64,000 nt of DNA from Klebsormidium nitens (Eukaryota; Streptophyta; Klebsormidiophyceae; Klebsormidiales; Klebsormidiaceae). A program made the translations under genes and the position numbers. The notes under the pieces were generated by a model. The model had not been told where the DNA came from and made no database searches. It saw nothing but the letters and a program-made list of their open reading frames with translations. Location: NCBI GenBank assembly GCA_000708835.1, contig DF236965.1:4700-68699 (forward strand). Reading direction: 5' to 3'. Positions 49,201 to 60,935 of this stretch are shown piece after piece (positions within the stretch are counted from its first letter, which is position 1; each line of letters starts with the position of its first letter).

Positions 49201-50062
49201 AAACGCTCCCGGCGCCAGGCAGCGCACCTCCTCTCCATGGATGGCAATCGATTCGCCATCACTGCAGAACTAGCACTGAGCCCCATCAGTCATAAGGCCT
49301 GACAGGCGATACAGTCGCTTGTACCACCACCTTTTTGGGAGTATCTAGTTCTGTACTTTCAACTCAACTTCCTAGAAACAATGAAGACTTTCTATAAGAT
49401 GAGAAGCAAGCACCACACAACCGCCTGACCAAGAATCTTCCGGTTTTCGCTCACTCGTCAGGAAAGTTGCACACTCTGCCCTCCAGCCTGCTCCATCTCT
49501 TGGCCTCCGCTCTCGCCGGTGTGGCTCGCAGCCCCTCCCGAAGCTCTGTAACCTCCTCCAGAGGCCTACCTGCCTGCAGGGCCCCGCCTTCTGCTGTACG
49601 CCCCTCTTCATCATCTGATTCTGTTAAATCAATGCATGATCCCAACGTGTGCCGCCGCTTCCGTTTCCTTGGGCTCCGTCTCTGCCGCCGGATGACCAAC
49701 TCCCCTGGGTGTGGGGTGGGGATTGAGCCATCTTCTAAAGGTGGTGTCACACGCAAACTGGACGCATCAGCTGTCTGCTGGGGGAAGGGCTTGTAACATT
49801 GGAAAGGCAGCAATCTGGCCGTTCCAATCTGTGCAGCTGAACTGTGCAAAGACCCGTCCTCAGATTGCAAGGCTGTCAGAGTGCGGACGGGCCCGTCGGA
49901 ATTGGCTGCTTTGTAGAAGAAGACATGGTCAGTCTGGACGCCAGCCTCTATGCGCGGCGCTGGCAATTGGGCGGTGTCAAATGTTGGGGCGAGCTTGAGG
50001 CGCTTTGGCATAGGCACCAAAGTCTGGTGGGTGCTGACACAAGGCTCATGCTGCTGAAACAT
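43212..50062 (-). CDS. ULP2/SENP6-7-type SUMO protease with a long acidic C-terminal tail
   Basis: C48 cysteine protease that removes SUMO from proteins, expected in the nucleus. Eight exons in phase: 50062-49455, 49261-49169, 48891-48789, 48333-48056, 47462-47306, 46937-46821, 46220-46044, 45608-43212; 1309 residues. The catalytic domain (about 215-500) shows EEVRCLAPGAFLNDTIIEFYM, CLFLNSFFYKKL, YIFVPIHDLDHWTLAVICF (His306), PAILHLDSLG (Asp341) and VPLQQNDFDCGLFLLHSLE (Gln417/418, Cys423), so the active site is complete. The small insertion between His and Asp fits ULP2/SENP6-7. A basic cluster RRQRRSPRKRKRRH (125-138) is a likely nuclear signal, next to CIDLTESDDEE (143-153), a SUMO-interaction motif candidate; VIVL at 644-647 is another. 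The last exon alone encodes 798 low-complexity, acidic, mostly disordered residues. Intron 3 has a GC donor. The start could instead be the in-frame ATG at 50011. Confidence 0.92.
46754..46797. repeat. 22-bp perfect tandem duplication
   Basis: The 22 bases at 46754-46775 (acagacgcaagaaagggtag plus gg) are repeated immediately and exactly at 46776-46797. The duplication lies in a SUMO protease intron, 24 bases from the splice donor of the exon ending at 46821. Confidence 0.95.
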
Positions 50063-51046
50063 GGCAGCAGATTGGTACTAACTTACGCATCAGGAATTGG
50101 GACAGAATGCACCACTAAGCTGATGCCCATCGACAGGAGATACTCCGCTTGTGCCAGCCTCTTCCGGACTTTTGGAGCTGAGTATATGTTGATCTGCACC
50201 ACATGGAAGAGCTTACTCAAGAAGTGATTGCCCGCATATATTCATCACGCGGGGAATCAGGAAAGTCCCGGCTGCAAATTGCTTTAAGAAGTCAGGACAC
50301 CAGTGTGTTTATGGGGTGCAATCTGCTGATCAACAGCCGCTGGCATTCTGGCCCCATGCCTTCCTCATGGCAATGCCAATGGTCTAGGGCCATGGCATTG
50401 GCAGCACTCTTGAATCTTGAGTCTGCAGCTGTCTCCCATTATAACAATGCACTTCACTGACATCAGACTCAGTATTGGACAACTGGAGTTTCCGCCTGGG
50501 TAGCTGAAACCTTCCTTTGCAAAGTAGTCGGGGATCAGCACCGAGGCTTTGAGAGTCTTGAATCGACCGGCTGGTTACAAGAGCTACCGGCACGTATCAA
50601 AGAAGTTAACCCATGCATGCAAGAATTAACCCGGACTTCCGTCAGCAGACCAGCTGCATGCTGCGCAACGCCAAAGCTGGCCAATGCACAGACGAATGCA
50701 GCAGGCTGCAGAACAGCTAGGCGGCTGCCATGTAAACGAGCTGTAGAGGTATCTACTTTCATCTTAGCTCTGCAGCTTCTAAGCGGTGTCTGATTCTTCG
50801 TTGTGCAGTAGATAAAGCGTACTGATGTACTACGCCCGGAGAACTTTCCTCAGCTGATGTAAAGATGCCCGCCAGGTTGAGTCCGATTTCGCAGTTCCCC
50901 CCTCCTTTGGGAAGGCTTTGCAACCAATTCATGGCTTCGTTAGTCTGAGCAGCATCCTTGCTATTGCGGTCTTCATACAACTAACTTAATGCAAAGGCAA
51001 GGGGGCTCGCTATCTACGTTGGGCTTCACTCCCTGACATCCTTACA
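50063..51046. promoter_or_regulatory. Divergent promoter region, SUMO protease and acyl-ACP thioesterase
   Basis: These 984 bases separate the outward-facing start codons of the SUMO protease and thioesterase models. No further exon, RNA gene or strong repeat is seen. Because the first exon of the thioesterase is the least certain part of that gene, some 5' UTR or an extra exon could lie here. Confidence 0.45.
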
Positions 51047-54000
51047 ATGCTGGGTTGTACTTCACGTGCAGCTTGCACATTTTCCCCAGGTTTAGCACTC
51101 TGGCACAACTCACAAATCAGACAGCATCATAGTGCAGAATGTGCGCCTAGCATTAAAGAGGTCGACCAGCTTGCTCACAGATGTGGTGGTGGTAATTTTC
51201 TAGGACAGAGTGTCAAGTCTACAAAGGCGGCCAAGTGCACGACAGAAGGAAGTTCAAGTTGGAGTACAGGTCAAAGTATCTCAAGGCAGAACAGGAAGGG
51301 GTGTAGGAACGGCGGTGCAACTGTCTGTTGCAATGGCCCCCTCTCCGTGGTTGAGGGAAGGGCTGCCGGGCCGGAAGCGGGCGAAATTGAAGATCTGAAG
51401 GATGCGCTGATGTCAACAAAGGACCGGACCATGAAACAAAAGTTCATGACCCGCTGGCAAGCCCCTAACTTTTTTCCACACCCACTGCTTGCACATTCAA
51501 GCTCCTTTGCAGAGCTTTGCTTCAACCCCAAGGTACTTGTTGTGGGTTTGAAGCATGAGATTTTGATAGACTTCTCCAGGTTCGATTGTCAAAGTGGCTG
51601 CAATAATCCTGCGTGCAAGATTCAAACTTTTGGTGGGGCGAAACAGAAGGGATTATTCTCGCAGGTATGAGGTGGGGGCAAACGGGAAAGCCAGAATGGA
51701 GACAATTGCAAACTACATGCAGGTGAGGTACGGAACAAGAGAGATTAATGATATTTGGAAACTTCCTGAGCACGGCCATGTTTGTCAGGCCGTTGCGGGG
51801 GTTGTTGCAAACCTGATGACTTGTAACCACACATCTGGGGATGTTATAGGATCTCGGAAAGGGTAAACATGGAGGAAACAGTCCAGATTCTGGGAACAGG
51901 ACTCAAGTTGAAGCTTTTTGAAAGGCCACGCCTTCAAATCGCTGCAGGAGATTGGGGCGAATCACGTCAACACACTTTACACGTCTAGTGATGGACTCGC
52001 CACAAGTCCGCTGATGAAGAAACATGGTCTGGTGTGGGTGATCACGAAGATGCATATAGAGATGGACTCATATCCCAGCTGGTAAGCAAGACATTGGCCT
52101 TCGACCCATGGCTCAAGCCTCTGTTCGACATGAACCGTCTGTCAAGCATTCTCTGAATCAACCGACTTTAGCCACAGTCTGAGTTGGTCGGTACAAAGTT
52201 TGGTCGCAAGATTCACGTTGCAAAGTTGGAGTTGTGAAAGTTGGTCTATGAAGGGCAGGGGACGATCGAGCAGCAACTTTCTTAGCCACAAGTCGACATC
52301 AAGGCTCTGCCACATGTCTGGCACATTAGGACTCCAGTCAGGCCATAAATCTCACCATTGCTTCTGAAGTCGGATAGCCAATGTACTTCTCATTTCTCAA
52401 GCATCCGAATGGTCAGGTCGGGTAACAATAGGAAGGGGTTACAAAGGCCGGCCCTTTGGAGGACGGAGAAGGGTTTCTTGAGTCTACATTCAATACGTAG
52501 TAGAGCTCCAGAATTGTCTGCGAGCTTTTGTGATTTTTTGGTGATTTTTCTGGTGCAGGGGCGATGTCGTGTTGGTCGAGAGCTGGACGGAGCCTGTTGG
52601 GAAAAACGGGGGCCGAAGAGACTGGACCTTCTCGAACAGCCAAACAGGCGAGGAGTTGGGGCGCGCCACTAGGTAAGGCACGAACCAAAACGGTTGGCGT
52701 TTCAATCGCTGTAAATGAGCATGCCGGCAACTGAATGTTACTCTCACCTCTTCCCTTCGTGGGGCGCGTGGCATACACCTGATATTTTGACCGTCGCACT
52801 TTTTAAATGACCTTATCTTGCAACCCAAAATCGTTCGTACCATGTTTTTTTTTCAGATATCTCATCGGCAATGGCCTGTTTCATGCCAGTTTTCTGTAGA
52901 TGGCGCTAGTGTGCCTGACTTGCGTTCAAACCTACTGCTGCTCTTATCTTCGCAGCCTGTGGGTCATGATGAACCTAGACACCCGGAGGCTGGCCCGCAT
53001 ACCAGAGGACGTGCGCAACGAATACGCATCCTTCTGTCCGGAAGTACCGAGGTATGCCACTCTCAGAACGGTCGTCTCGGATCTCTTCTTTTCACAAATG
53101 ATCTTGAACGAGTGTTGTCATGAGTAAGTTGAACTTGATACGCTCACGACTTGTACCTTCTCTACCACTTGTTTTTGAGGTGAGAACGTGTTCGGTAGAA
53201 AGATTTCGGTCAAGGCTTTAGGTTCTTCTATGGCACCTTTGCCACAGAAGGAAGCCTGTATCAAGCAGCCCGGTCCCATTCCACTCCCAGCTCTTCAGAG
53301 GTCCGTAAAATGCAAGGTCAACGTGTTGCAGCGCCAGTCTGCAATGCACTAGGTTCAAACTTCGGGATCCGACGATATCCTGCACTTCCGAGCCATTTGT
53401 AGACTAACCGAACAACCCGTCGAAATCACATGTCGTCCCTGCGTTTAAAAGGGCCAAGCGTCCGCCGTTTTTGCAGGTTTGCCATCGCGGATCAGGCGAG
53501 CATCAGCCAGCGGCTGCCGCAGGGAGAGGGGCCCCCGACTCGCTCCGCAAAAGACCTTCAGGTCAGCAGGGTTTCGCTTGCAATGAGTGCGTGATTTTTG
53601 GCCAAACAACGGCCAACGGAAAGGCTCGGAATACTGCACACGACGAATGGTTGAGGAAAGAATTTTGCTGGAGGATTGGACAGTTTGCGTCACCAATTAG
53701 GCATATGGAGTGGTGACAGTGACTGCTGGGCCATCATAACCCTTGTTGGACTATCTGGTGCACGGACAAGAGTAGTTTTGCAAGTCTCGCTCTCGCCGTG
53801 TGTTCCAGAAAGCCCCACGATTTGGATTCTGACGTCCGGTTTTGCAGGCCCGCTTCTGCGACCTGGACCTGCACCACCACATCAACAACGTCACCTACAC
53901 CAGCTGGTTCCTCGAAGTGAGCCGCAGCCGGAAACCCACTGATCGACAACTGTTGGCTGACAACTCTTGTTCTTGATTCATTTCGAATCCGACATTCAGC

Positions 54001-54611
54001 GTGGGTTGTAATCCAGCTTCCGTGACTACTTGAGCCCAGGTTTGAAAAGGGCCCGCTCTAATTCTGAAGTTAAGAAGTATCGTCACGAAACGATGCGCTG
54101 CAACAACGTGGGGAGAAAGTGCTCACGTGAATGAGGGTGCTCAGCCAAAAGCGCCCCGCCTTTGCTTCACGGGTGTGCGCACCCTGTGAGATCAGGAACA
54201 TGTCCTCCCTTCGGTTCGTTCAGCTTCATCACAGATGCATAACACATGGAAGCTCGCGACAATTCACCATCACTCGGAGTTAGAAAAGCTGTGACTCTGA
54301 CGAGGAACATTCATCCGCAGGCTATCGACCGCAACCTTTGGCAGACGCACGACCTGTACTCCATCACCATCGAGTTTCGGCGGGAGTGCACGGGGGAGGA
54401 TCTGGTGGAGAGCATGCTACATGCTAAGGAGACTGGCGCTAACCAAAACGGCCATGCGAAGCTGCACGAGGGCGAGCTTACGTTCTTGCATTCGCTGTGC
54501 TTGCAAGAGTCGAGGAAGGAACTAGCACGGGGGCAAACCCGGTGGCGAAAACGGAAAGAAGGGACGGAAATCTGGACGGAGCGAGAAGCTACGAGTACGG
54601 AAGGAAACTAG
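51047..54611 (+). CDS. FAT: Plastid acyl-ACP thioesterase (FAT family)
   Basis: Releases free fatty acids from acyl carrier protein in the plastid stroma, ending chain growth. Model exons: 51047-51579, 51665-51722, 51948-52081, 52559-52672, 52956-53051, 53477-53561, 53848-53916, 54321-54611; 459 residues. The first about 165 residues are Ser/Gly/basic-rich, as for a transit peptide. The double hot-dog domain follows: YEVGANGKARMETIANYMQ, GLVWVITKMHIEMDSYPSWG, DVVLVESWTEPVGKNGGRRD, SLWVMMNLDTRRLARIPEDV and FCDLDLHHHINNVTYTSWFL, then a C-terminal segment with SITIEFRRECTGEDLVESM. At the active site the family's DxNxHxNN pattern appears here as Asp347-Leu-His349-His-His351-Ile-Asn-Asn, so the usual Asn is His. 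The first intron (51580-51664, donor CCAG|GTTCGA) is short and weakly supported but keeps phase. The tail is unusually basic. FATA versus FATB cannot be settled. Confidence 0.88.
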
Positions 54612-55674
54612 ATCTGGACGGTTTTGTAGAGCAAGACGTTGCAGCCACGGCTTTATTTTGCAAGCAACTGAGCTAGAAGGCTTCTTCTATACGTTCTTCT
54701 GAGTTTGATGATGCTACCCGTGGCAGTTTGAAGTCAGATGCACTTGTTGGAACGCGCGCCGTGATGTGCTGCCGTTGTGCTCCCCCTTGAGATGATGTGA
54801 CCGCACATGCTAAGTAGATTCTGCTTCAGGTAGTTCTGAATCGCATGCTCGAGTAGCCATGGCGGCTGCAATGCTCTGCTTTCTTTATTATTATTCTTAT
54901 TATTACTGTTCTTGTTATTGTTGTTGCTGACCAAAGTCGATCATTGGGACCGGATATTCTTACTTTCTATTCGGGTATCAGTTGCGAGGGCACGTCGGCG
55001 GGAGTCTCGGGTCGTCTCCACTTTCGACTTATCAAACTCTTTGATGCGTTGAAGTTCAGGCGCTAGCTGTTCTGTTTAGGCGATTGTCGTTGCTTTTAGG
55101 CACTAGGCAAGCGCGCCGGGTGCAGGCTTGTAGAAACGAAGGTACTGTACACCATGCATGACATAGTACCTACGTCCTACTTTGGGTGCAAGACCGTCCC
55201 TTGGCCGCACCCTCATGGGCCTTGGCCATTGTCCATGGTGTCCTCCGCGACTGAAATACACATTTTGAAATATCTAAATCCCATGGCCGCCTTGATCCGA
55301 CACCTTCAAATGTCATGGAGAACAACCTGCCCAACATGAGCTACCTTGACGCCTGGCAAAATTGCAATAGTATTCTGGCGATCGCTGAAACTTGATCGGA
55401 CAGACCATTCCAGAGGTCGCTTAGATCGTTTTTGCGGCGCCTCGCGCACGATCACTTGAAGCTGCTCGCCCACATTTGGATTATAACCGTCACGTAATAG
55501 CATGTTATCTGTGCACAGTCCTTCGATGTGAATCCGGTCAGTGAGCATATCTCCTTTGCTCTCTAGAATACCTATGCTCTCAATTTTGATGCAGCCTCGA
55601 CCACTGAGGGGTGAATGAATTATTATCTACAAAGCCTTTCCTGCTCCCTGCTCGCACGATCGACTTTCTATCCT
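54612..55674. other. Intergenic region between convergent genes, with a TTATT microrepeat
   Basis: This stretch holds the 3' UTRs of the thioesterase and the TAF1C-like gene. A TTATTATTCTTATTATTACT-like tract at about 54885-54930 is a degenerate trinucleotide repeat. No gene or RNA is recognised elsewhere. Confidence 0.6.
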
Positions 55675-58600
55675 CTAGAAGCCCTCTGTGAACTGATGGC
55701 TTTTCTTCAGCTTTTTCTTGACTTTCTTCGCTTCGGGCAAACTCCGCTTACGGGGAGGCTTACCCCCGACATTAGCTACCGGTTGACTCGGCACGCTCTC
55801 TTCAATGTCGAGCCTCTCCAGGCCTGCAGAAGGCACCAGCTTGGCACTCTTCGGAGGCTTTGCAACCGCAGCTTTTGACATGCGCGCTGTGTCTCCAAGT
55901 GGACTGCCGGTTGGCACTCGGGCAGGACTCGCCAGGAGGCGAGACGGCGTCTGCTGCGAGGAAGGGGTCGGTTGACTTTCCCGGGCACTTTCTAGCAAGG
56001 ACGTATTGCCCGGGAGGCTGCCCGGTACTTTCTGCTCCTGCCACTGGCGCCACGCAGCTCGCAGGTCTGCCAGGCGAGAGAGGGCAGCCTCTTGGCCCAG
56101 CACAGAACCTGGACGAAAATGGAAAATGTTCATCCTCCCAACTTAGCGAAGGCCATCTTGAAGAGCTGGTAAAAGGCTTGGCACCACGTGATTGACGGCG
56201 CACTTTTCCAACCTTTTTCAAGTAACAGAATCTGCAAGGAGTAGGAAGTCGCTGCTATTTTGTCCGCCATTTGGACGTTCCAGAGGTTGCTGCAAACGCT
56301 GAGTGCCAGCAACGGCTGCCTAGGTAGGCGGCCAATATAGCGACCACAACAGGACACTCCTGCATGATAACCTTTCCCTTCTTCCCTCATAACGTATGAT
56401 ATGAGCCCTTACCTTGGTGTCTCACGATTCTGAACCGGGACAGCTCCCCGCTCTTCGCCTCGGCAGGAGCCGTCACCACCGTCCTGTGAGCGGCCGCCGT
56501 GAGAGGGCTCTCCGGTAAAACCTGCACCAAATCCTCCCCATTTACTACGCCTGCTCGTTCCTCCCCTGGCTGCAACCCCCCTGCGCCCCCCCCCTCCTCG
56601 CCGCCTGTCCTCTGCCCCCCCCCAACAGAGGCCAGGCTGTGCAGATGGAACGAGTCCGATAGTTGGAACCGCCGAGCGGACACTTCTACGGACGCCACGT
56701 CCGCGCCCCCGCTTTCCTGCGCCAGCTGTACCACCGCGTCCCTGACCCGGGGCAAATCCGCCCCGCTCTCGTTCCGCTGATCCGCGCCCCTTCCGCTCGA
56801 CGTCTGAGTCGCTTCTTCACCCTCCCGGGCCAATAACACCAGCGGCAATTTGTCCGCCTCCGGTCGGTGCTTGGCTCCCGGGAGTCTGCGCCACACTTTC
56901 GCGGTACCGGCGTGGCTCCGGCCCAAAACTTTCCCGGCCAGAGACGAGGGGAGGCGCCTCGTCGCGTGCACGTTTGCCGCTTCGGCGGCGGTCAGGGGGT
57001 ACGGAGACCGTGCGGCCACTCGGGAGATCCTCGACGCAAAGTGCTTCTCGCTAGTCAGCCCTCGCGCGTCGTCCCGACTGCCACCGTTTTGCCCCCCTAC
57101 CTGCCCGTGCTCCCCTACTCGTTTTTCCCCCTCGCCTGCGTTCAATGCCGTAACGGCCCCAGCTTTTGAAGTCAGGGGATCCCCCGGAAGCTGATGCTTT
57201 GCCCCCGCCTGCGTAACGCTGCCTTCCCCCTCATTTGCCCCACTCCCAAGCCCGCCCTCTCCTACCATTTGACTCCTCGCTTCTGCCACCTTCTCAGCAA
57301 TGAGATTGACGCGCGCCTGTTTATGCTTCGCAAGGACCGCCCCCGCATAAAGATAGCTCCGCGGATGAGCCCGTTCAGCGTACGTCATATTCCTGCGCTC
57401 CAGTGTTGGAGCGCTGTAGAGGGGAAGCGATTGGGGCCAATCCCCGAGGGACACGTACGACCGAAGAACGGGGACGGGTTGCAGGAGGTATCCCTTGGTG
57501 TCAACACTGGGCGCCTTCGCTTTGGCGGCCAGTGAAAGGGACGTCTCCGGACTGCTGTCACGACCTTGCGGGAGTGACCTGCAGGAGCGAACAGGGCAAA
57601 CGTGGTCGACCCGCTGTGCAAAGACGGCCAAAATGATCAACAGGAGCGCGACGCGTCGATGGCTCGTCGGTCGCAGGCAACAGATCTCGAAGTATGTTGC
57701 AATCATATTGCGACGAAAGGGCGAGGGGAATAAAAGCTTCTCAAAAGGCTAGCGAAGATCGACGGGGACAGATGCAGCTTCCGGTGAGATCAGGCACTCT
57801 GTGGACCAAGAAACAAAGTGGGCCCTCAGAAGTCCAAGGAGCACGACGCTACAGAGGATGGCTGCCGTGCAAAGCAAAAGCCGCTAGTAAGCAGCTCAAA
57901 GGTCCGATTGGCATCCGTTTGCCCACCTCAGGTTCGAGCCCCCCGCCTGCCCGGTTCGCTCTTCGCCGCCCACTTCCTCCCCTCCCGTTCTGCTGACGTA
58001 CGATCGTTCCACTAGCTGGCCCCGCCCGGTTAGCTGCACCAACCGCAGACTCCCGTCCGCCGGCAGCGCCAGCAGCCCGCTTATGATCGGGCCTACCGGC
58101 ACCGTCTCCTCTTTCTCCTTCTTCTCTAAGCTTCGCCCCGACCCCGGCCCCGCAGGTTCCGCGACAACCGCCTGATCCCGGTCGACGAACGGGGCGAGCA
58201 CGCGGAACGGCCCCCCGAGGGCGTGAAGCAGGGGAACCCGCGACCGGGGGGTGCTTGCTTGGGCTGCTGGAGTGCCCCCCGAAGTGTCGGGGGCGTAAGC
58301 AAAGCCTATGACGTCGCCCGAGCTGTTGAACGCCAGGATGGAGCGGGAGTTGGGGGACGGTCCAAGAGGGAAGGAGGGGAAGAGGAGACCGGTGGGGGCT
58401 GCGTGGCTCAGGCAGTGGTCCCACTGCAGGCAGCGAGAGGGGCAGTCAGCGAGTTGGCAAGCAGCAAGCTCTGAACCCACTGCAGAACAAATGTTCGATC
58501 GTCCACATGTTTCATGAATCCCTTTGTTTGAAGAGCATGGACTTCAAGCACTTTCATGCATATCCAAGGAGCCCAGTGAACGCGGGCGACCGCTAGCCGA

Positions 58601-60935
58601 GTCACTTCCGAAGGGCGGCAAATCAGCCTAGGAGTGTGAAGCGGCTTTGCACTGTAAGTACAAGCGAGGCAACGCCGTCCTGACCTGTAGCAGAGGCGCG
58701 CTGCCCTTCCTCGTGTCCCACAAGAGCACGCGGTACGTCGTGGCCACCGCCACCAAAAACCGCCCAGCCCCGTCGGTATTCTCAGAACGCGCGAGCGCAC
58801 ACACTGCCTCCGCTGTCTGCTGTACCAATCCCCCTGGCTCCCATGCAACTGCCCCCGCCCGTGGTTCTCCGGTCATCTCCAGCAAGCACCGTTCGGACTC
58901 AACTTCAACTTCTTCCCTCCGAGCCAGATTCAGGATCGTAACGGACGTCCGGTTCGCCACGACCAGGGAATTTGAGTTGTGCCCGTACACGCATCGCCAC
59001 CATGTCTCGTCGCTCCTTCTTGCGTTTCTCCGGACCACCTGCTGCTTCGCTCCGACTGCCTGGGCCTTCTGATATTGCAGGGCCTCGTTTAGGGGGCGCC
59101 CCACACTTGAGCCCTTGGCAGCTGCCTCCTCCGCAATTCTTTCATTTCTACGTGACCCCACGGGATCCGATGTCCCCGCTTTCCCCGCCTCCTCCGCAAA
59201 GCTCTGCCCCCTCCGATCATGGCCAGGACTGGTCTCTCCATCAGCGGCCCCTTTCGATGATACACCCTCGGCTTCGCCCAAGGCGCCTTCCTCTTCCGGT
59301 TGCGAGAAGGATATAAGCTGCATCGCCCCCCTCTCTGAGACGACGGCCGCCTCCCTTCCAGAATGCAGATCCCACACCACATCCGCCACGGGGTCTCCGC
59401 ACTGAATCGTTGCTATTGGGAACACTTGTAGAACCCCCAGACGGTCCCACCGCACACTGTAGAACGCAGCAGCGTTAGCCGCACGGGCAGAAATCAACGT
59501 CCGCTCGTCCCAGGCTTTCGCCGGGCTCGCCACTATCTGCTGAATCGGGAGTCCCGGCGCCGGGCCCCTCGCACGAGATGAGCCCCTCGCCGCGGCGCAT
59601 ATCGACTCTACCAGGCGAACTCGTACCACCTGCCTCCCGATGCGCACCCGAAAGATCCTCGCTAGCAGCTTGATGACAGACAGCACATACACTTTGGTGT
59701 TGGTGTGCGGGAAAGTGCGCTGGAGCTCCTCCACGGTGAGGCTAGGCAGACAGTGTTGCAGCAGGGTCGCACGGCATGCGGAGTAGCCAGCCGCCTTGGC
59801 TTCGGCAGCGAGGGCCTTGTAACGGGCAGAGTCGCGCAGCTCGACCCAGTGCGAGGGGCTACGGAGAAAACGCTTGAGGGTGACAGTGCCCTTTGCTGGT
59901 GCGGTTGGGCCGTCCTGTGGGGACAGTGAAACGAAGTTGAATTACTGCTTCTGACAGCTGTCAGTCAGAAGATGCCACAAACAGTGAGACCTGCTCACAT
60001 ACCCACCCACCAAGATTTCCGCACGGTCAGCAACAAAACCTGCTGTCAGAAACTTCTCGTGATTGGTGTCTCAGCACGCTTCTCCCTCCCTTCAGTACAT
60101 GACCTAGGACTTTGTTAGAAGGCCCAACTCGCCTGCACTTCACCAAGATACTGTTCCACTGAAGGGGGACAACATGGCGGCCCACAAACTAGGCCAGTCC
60201 AATTCCGGAATTTGCTGATGATTGTGTGCAACTTCTTTCGGAAAGCATACCTGCGCTGGCTCGATGTCCCTTGGAGGCGGCTCCTCCAGTTCGTGTGCGA
60301 TTGCTGCAATTTCGTCTTGGGCTTCACCTACGGGGAAGATGGTCACAAGAGAAGTCCCATCTACCCAGCCGGCCAGCTCGTTTCCAGTTCGGTCAGACAA
60401 GGAGTCCTCAGAGGGAGGGGGGGCTCCATTTGGTAGCTTGAGCAGGACACGGGAGTTGGCGGCAGGAACGAATGGAGCGCCGCCACCTGCGCATGGAAAT
60501 CAGACGGACTAATCCTGTTACAATGCGGATTGGGCTTGGTTTGTGTAAGCCCACTCTCAACAGAACGTTCAGCAAGGCTACATCACTCCAGTCACCCCAC
60601 TACTTTCCTGCCCTGGATTTACAAAAGATATCTGCCGATGGTACCTCGTCAGAAGTCGATCAACGGGGCATATCCGCACCCACGCAGGATCAAGAGGCGA
60701 ACGGAATGCACGGCATTGTAAGCTGAACCTCACGCTGCGGGTCTTCCTTGAGTGCATGAAATGCTCTTGCCGAGCCTTCATTTTGCCAGTGGACGCCGGC
60801 AGTGTGCCCCCATCGCACCGCACTGCACGGATCGTCGACGCCCAGAGATGGCCAGACTCGGTCTACAGGGGCAATCGGTGGTGCACATAAACTGGCGTGC
60901 CCAAGGTTTGCTTGATCGTCATCGTCCTCTTCCAT
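55675..60935 (-). CDS. Large beta-propeller-like nuclear protein, possibly TAF1C-type RNA polymerase I factor
   Basis: Six exons keep phase exactly: 60935-60734, 60486-60251, 59914-58685, 58423-58002, 57578-56413, 56108-55675; 1229 residues. It starts MEEDDDDQANLGHASL and opens with an acidic segment, a short conserved-looking GGAPFVPAANSRVLLKLPNG, a middle part with WD-like strands (ALQYQKAQAVG then CVYGHNSNSLVVANRTSVTI; FLVAVATTYRVLLWDTRKG), then a Gly/Ala-rich disordered region and a lysine-rich end (KKVKKKLKK) that could be a nuclear or nucleolar signal. The pattern (propeller repeats of the W-GHN-L-A type, then a disordered basic tail) recalls plant TAF1C-like proteins, the TBP-associated subunit of the RNA polymerase I initiation factor. 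That assignment is tentative; another WD40-like scaffold is possible. A telobox-like inverted pair lies about 240 bases upstream. Confidence 0.75.

Noticed and set aside
54885-54930. Asn/Lys-rich minus-strand frame from a TTATT tract
   Set aside because: It is a translated microsatellite without start context or neighbouring exons.
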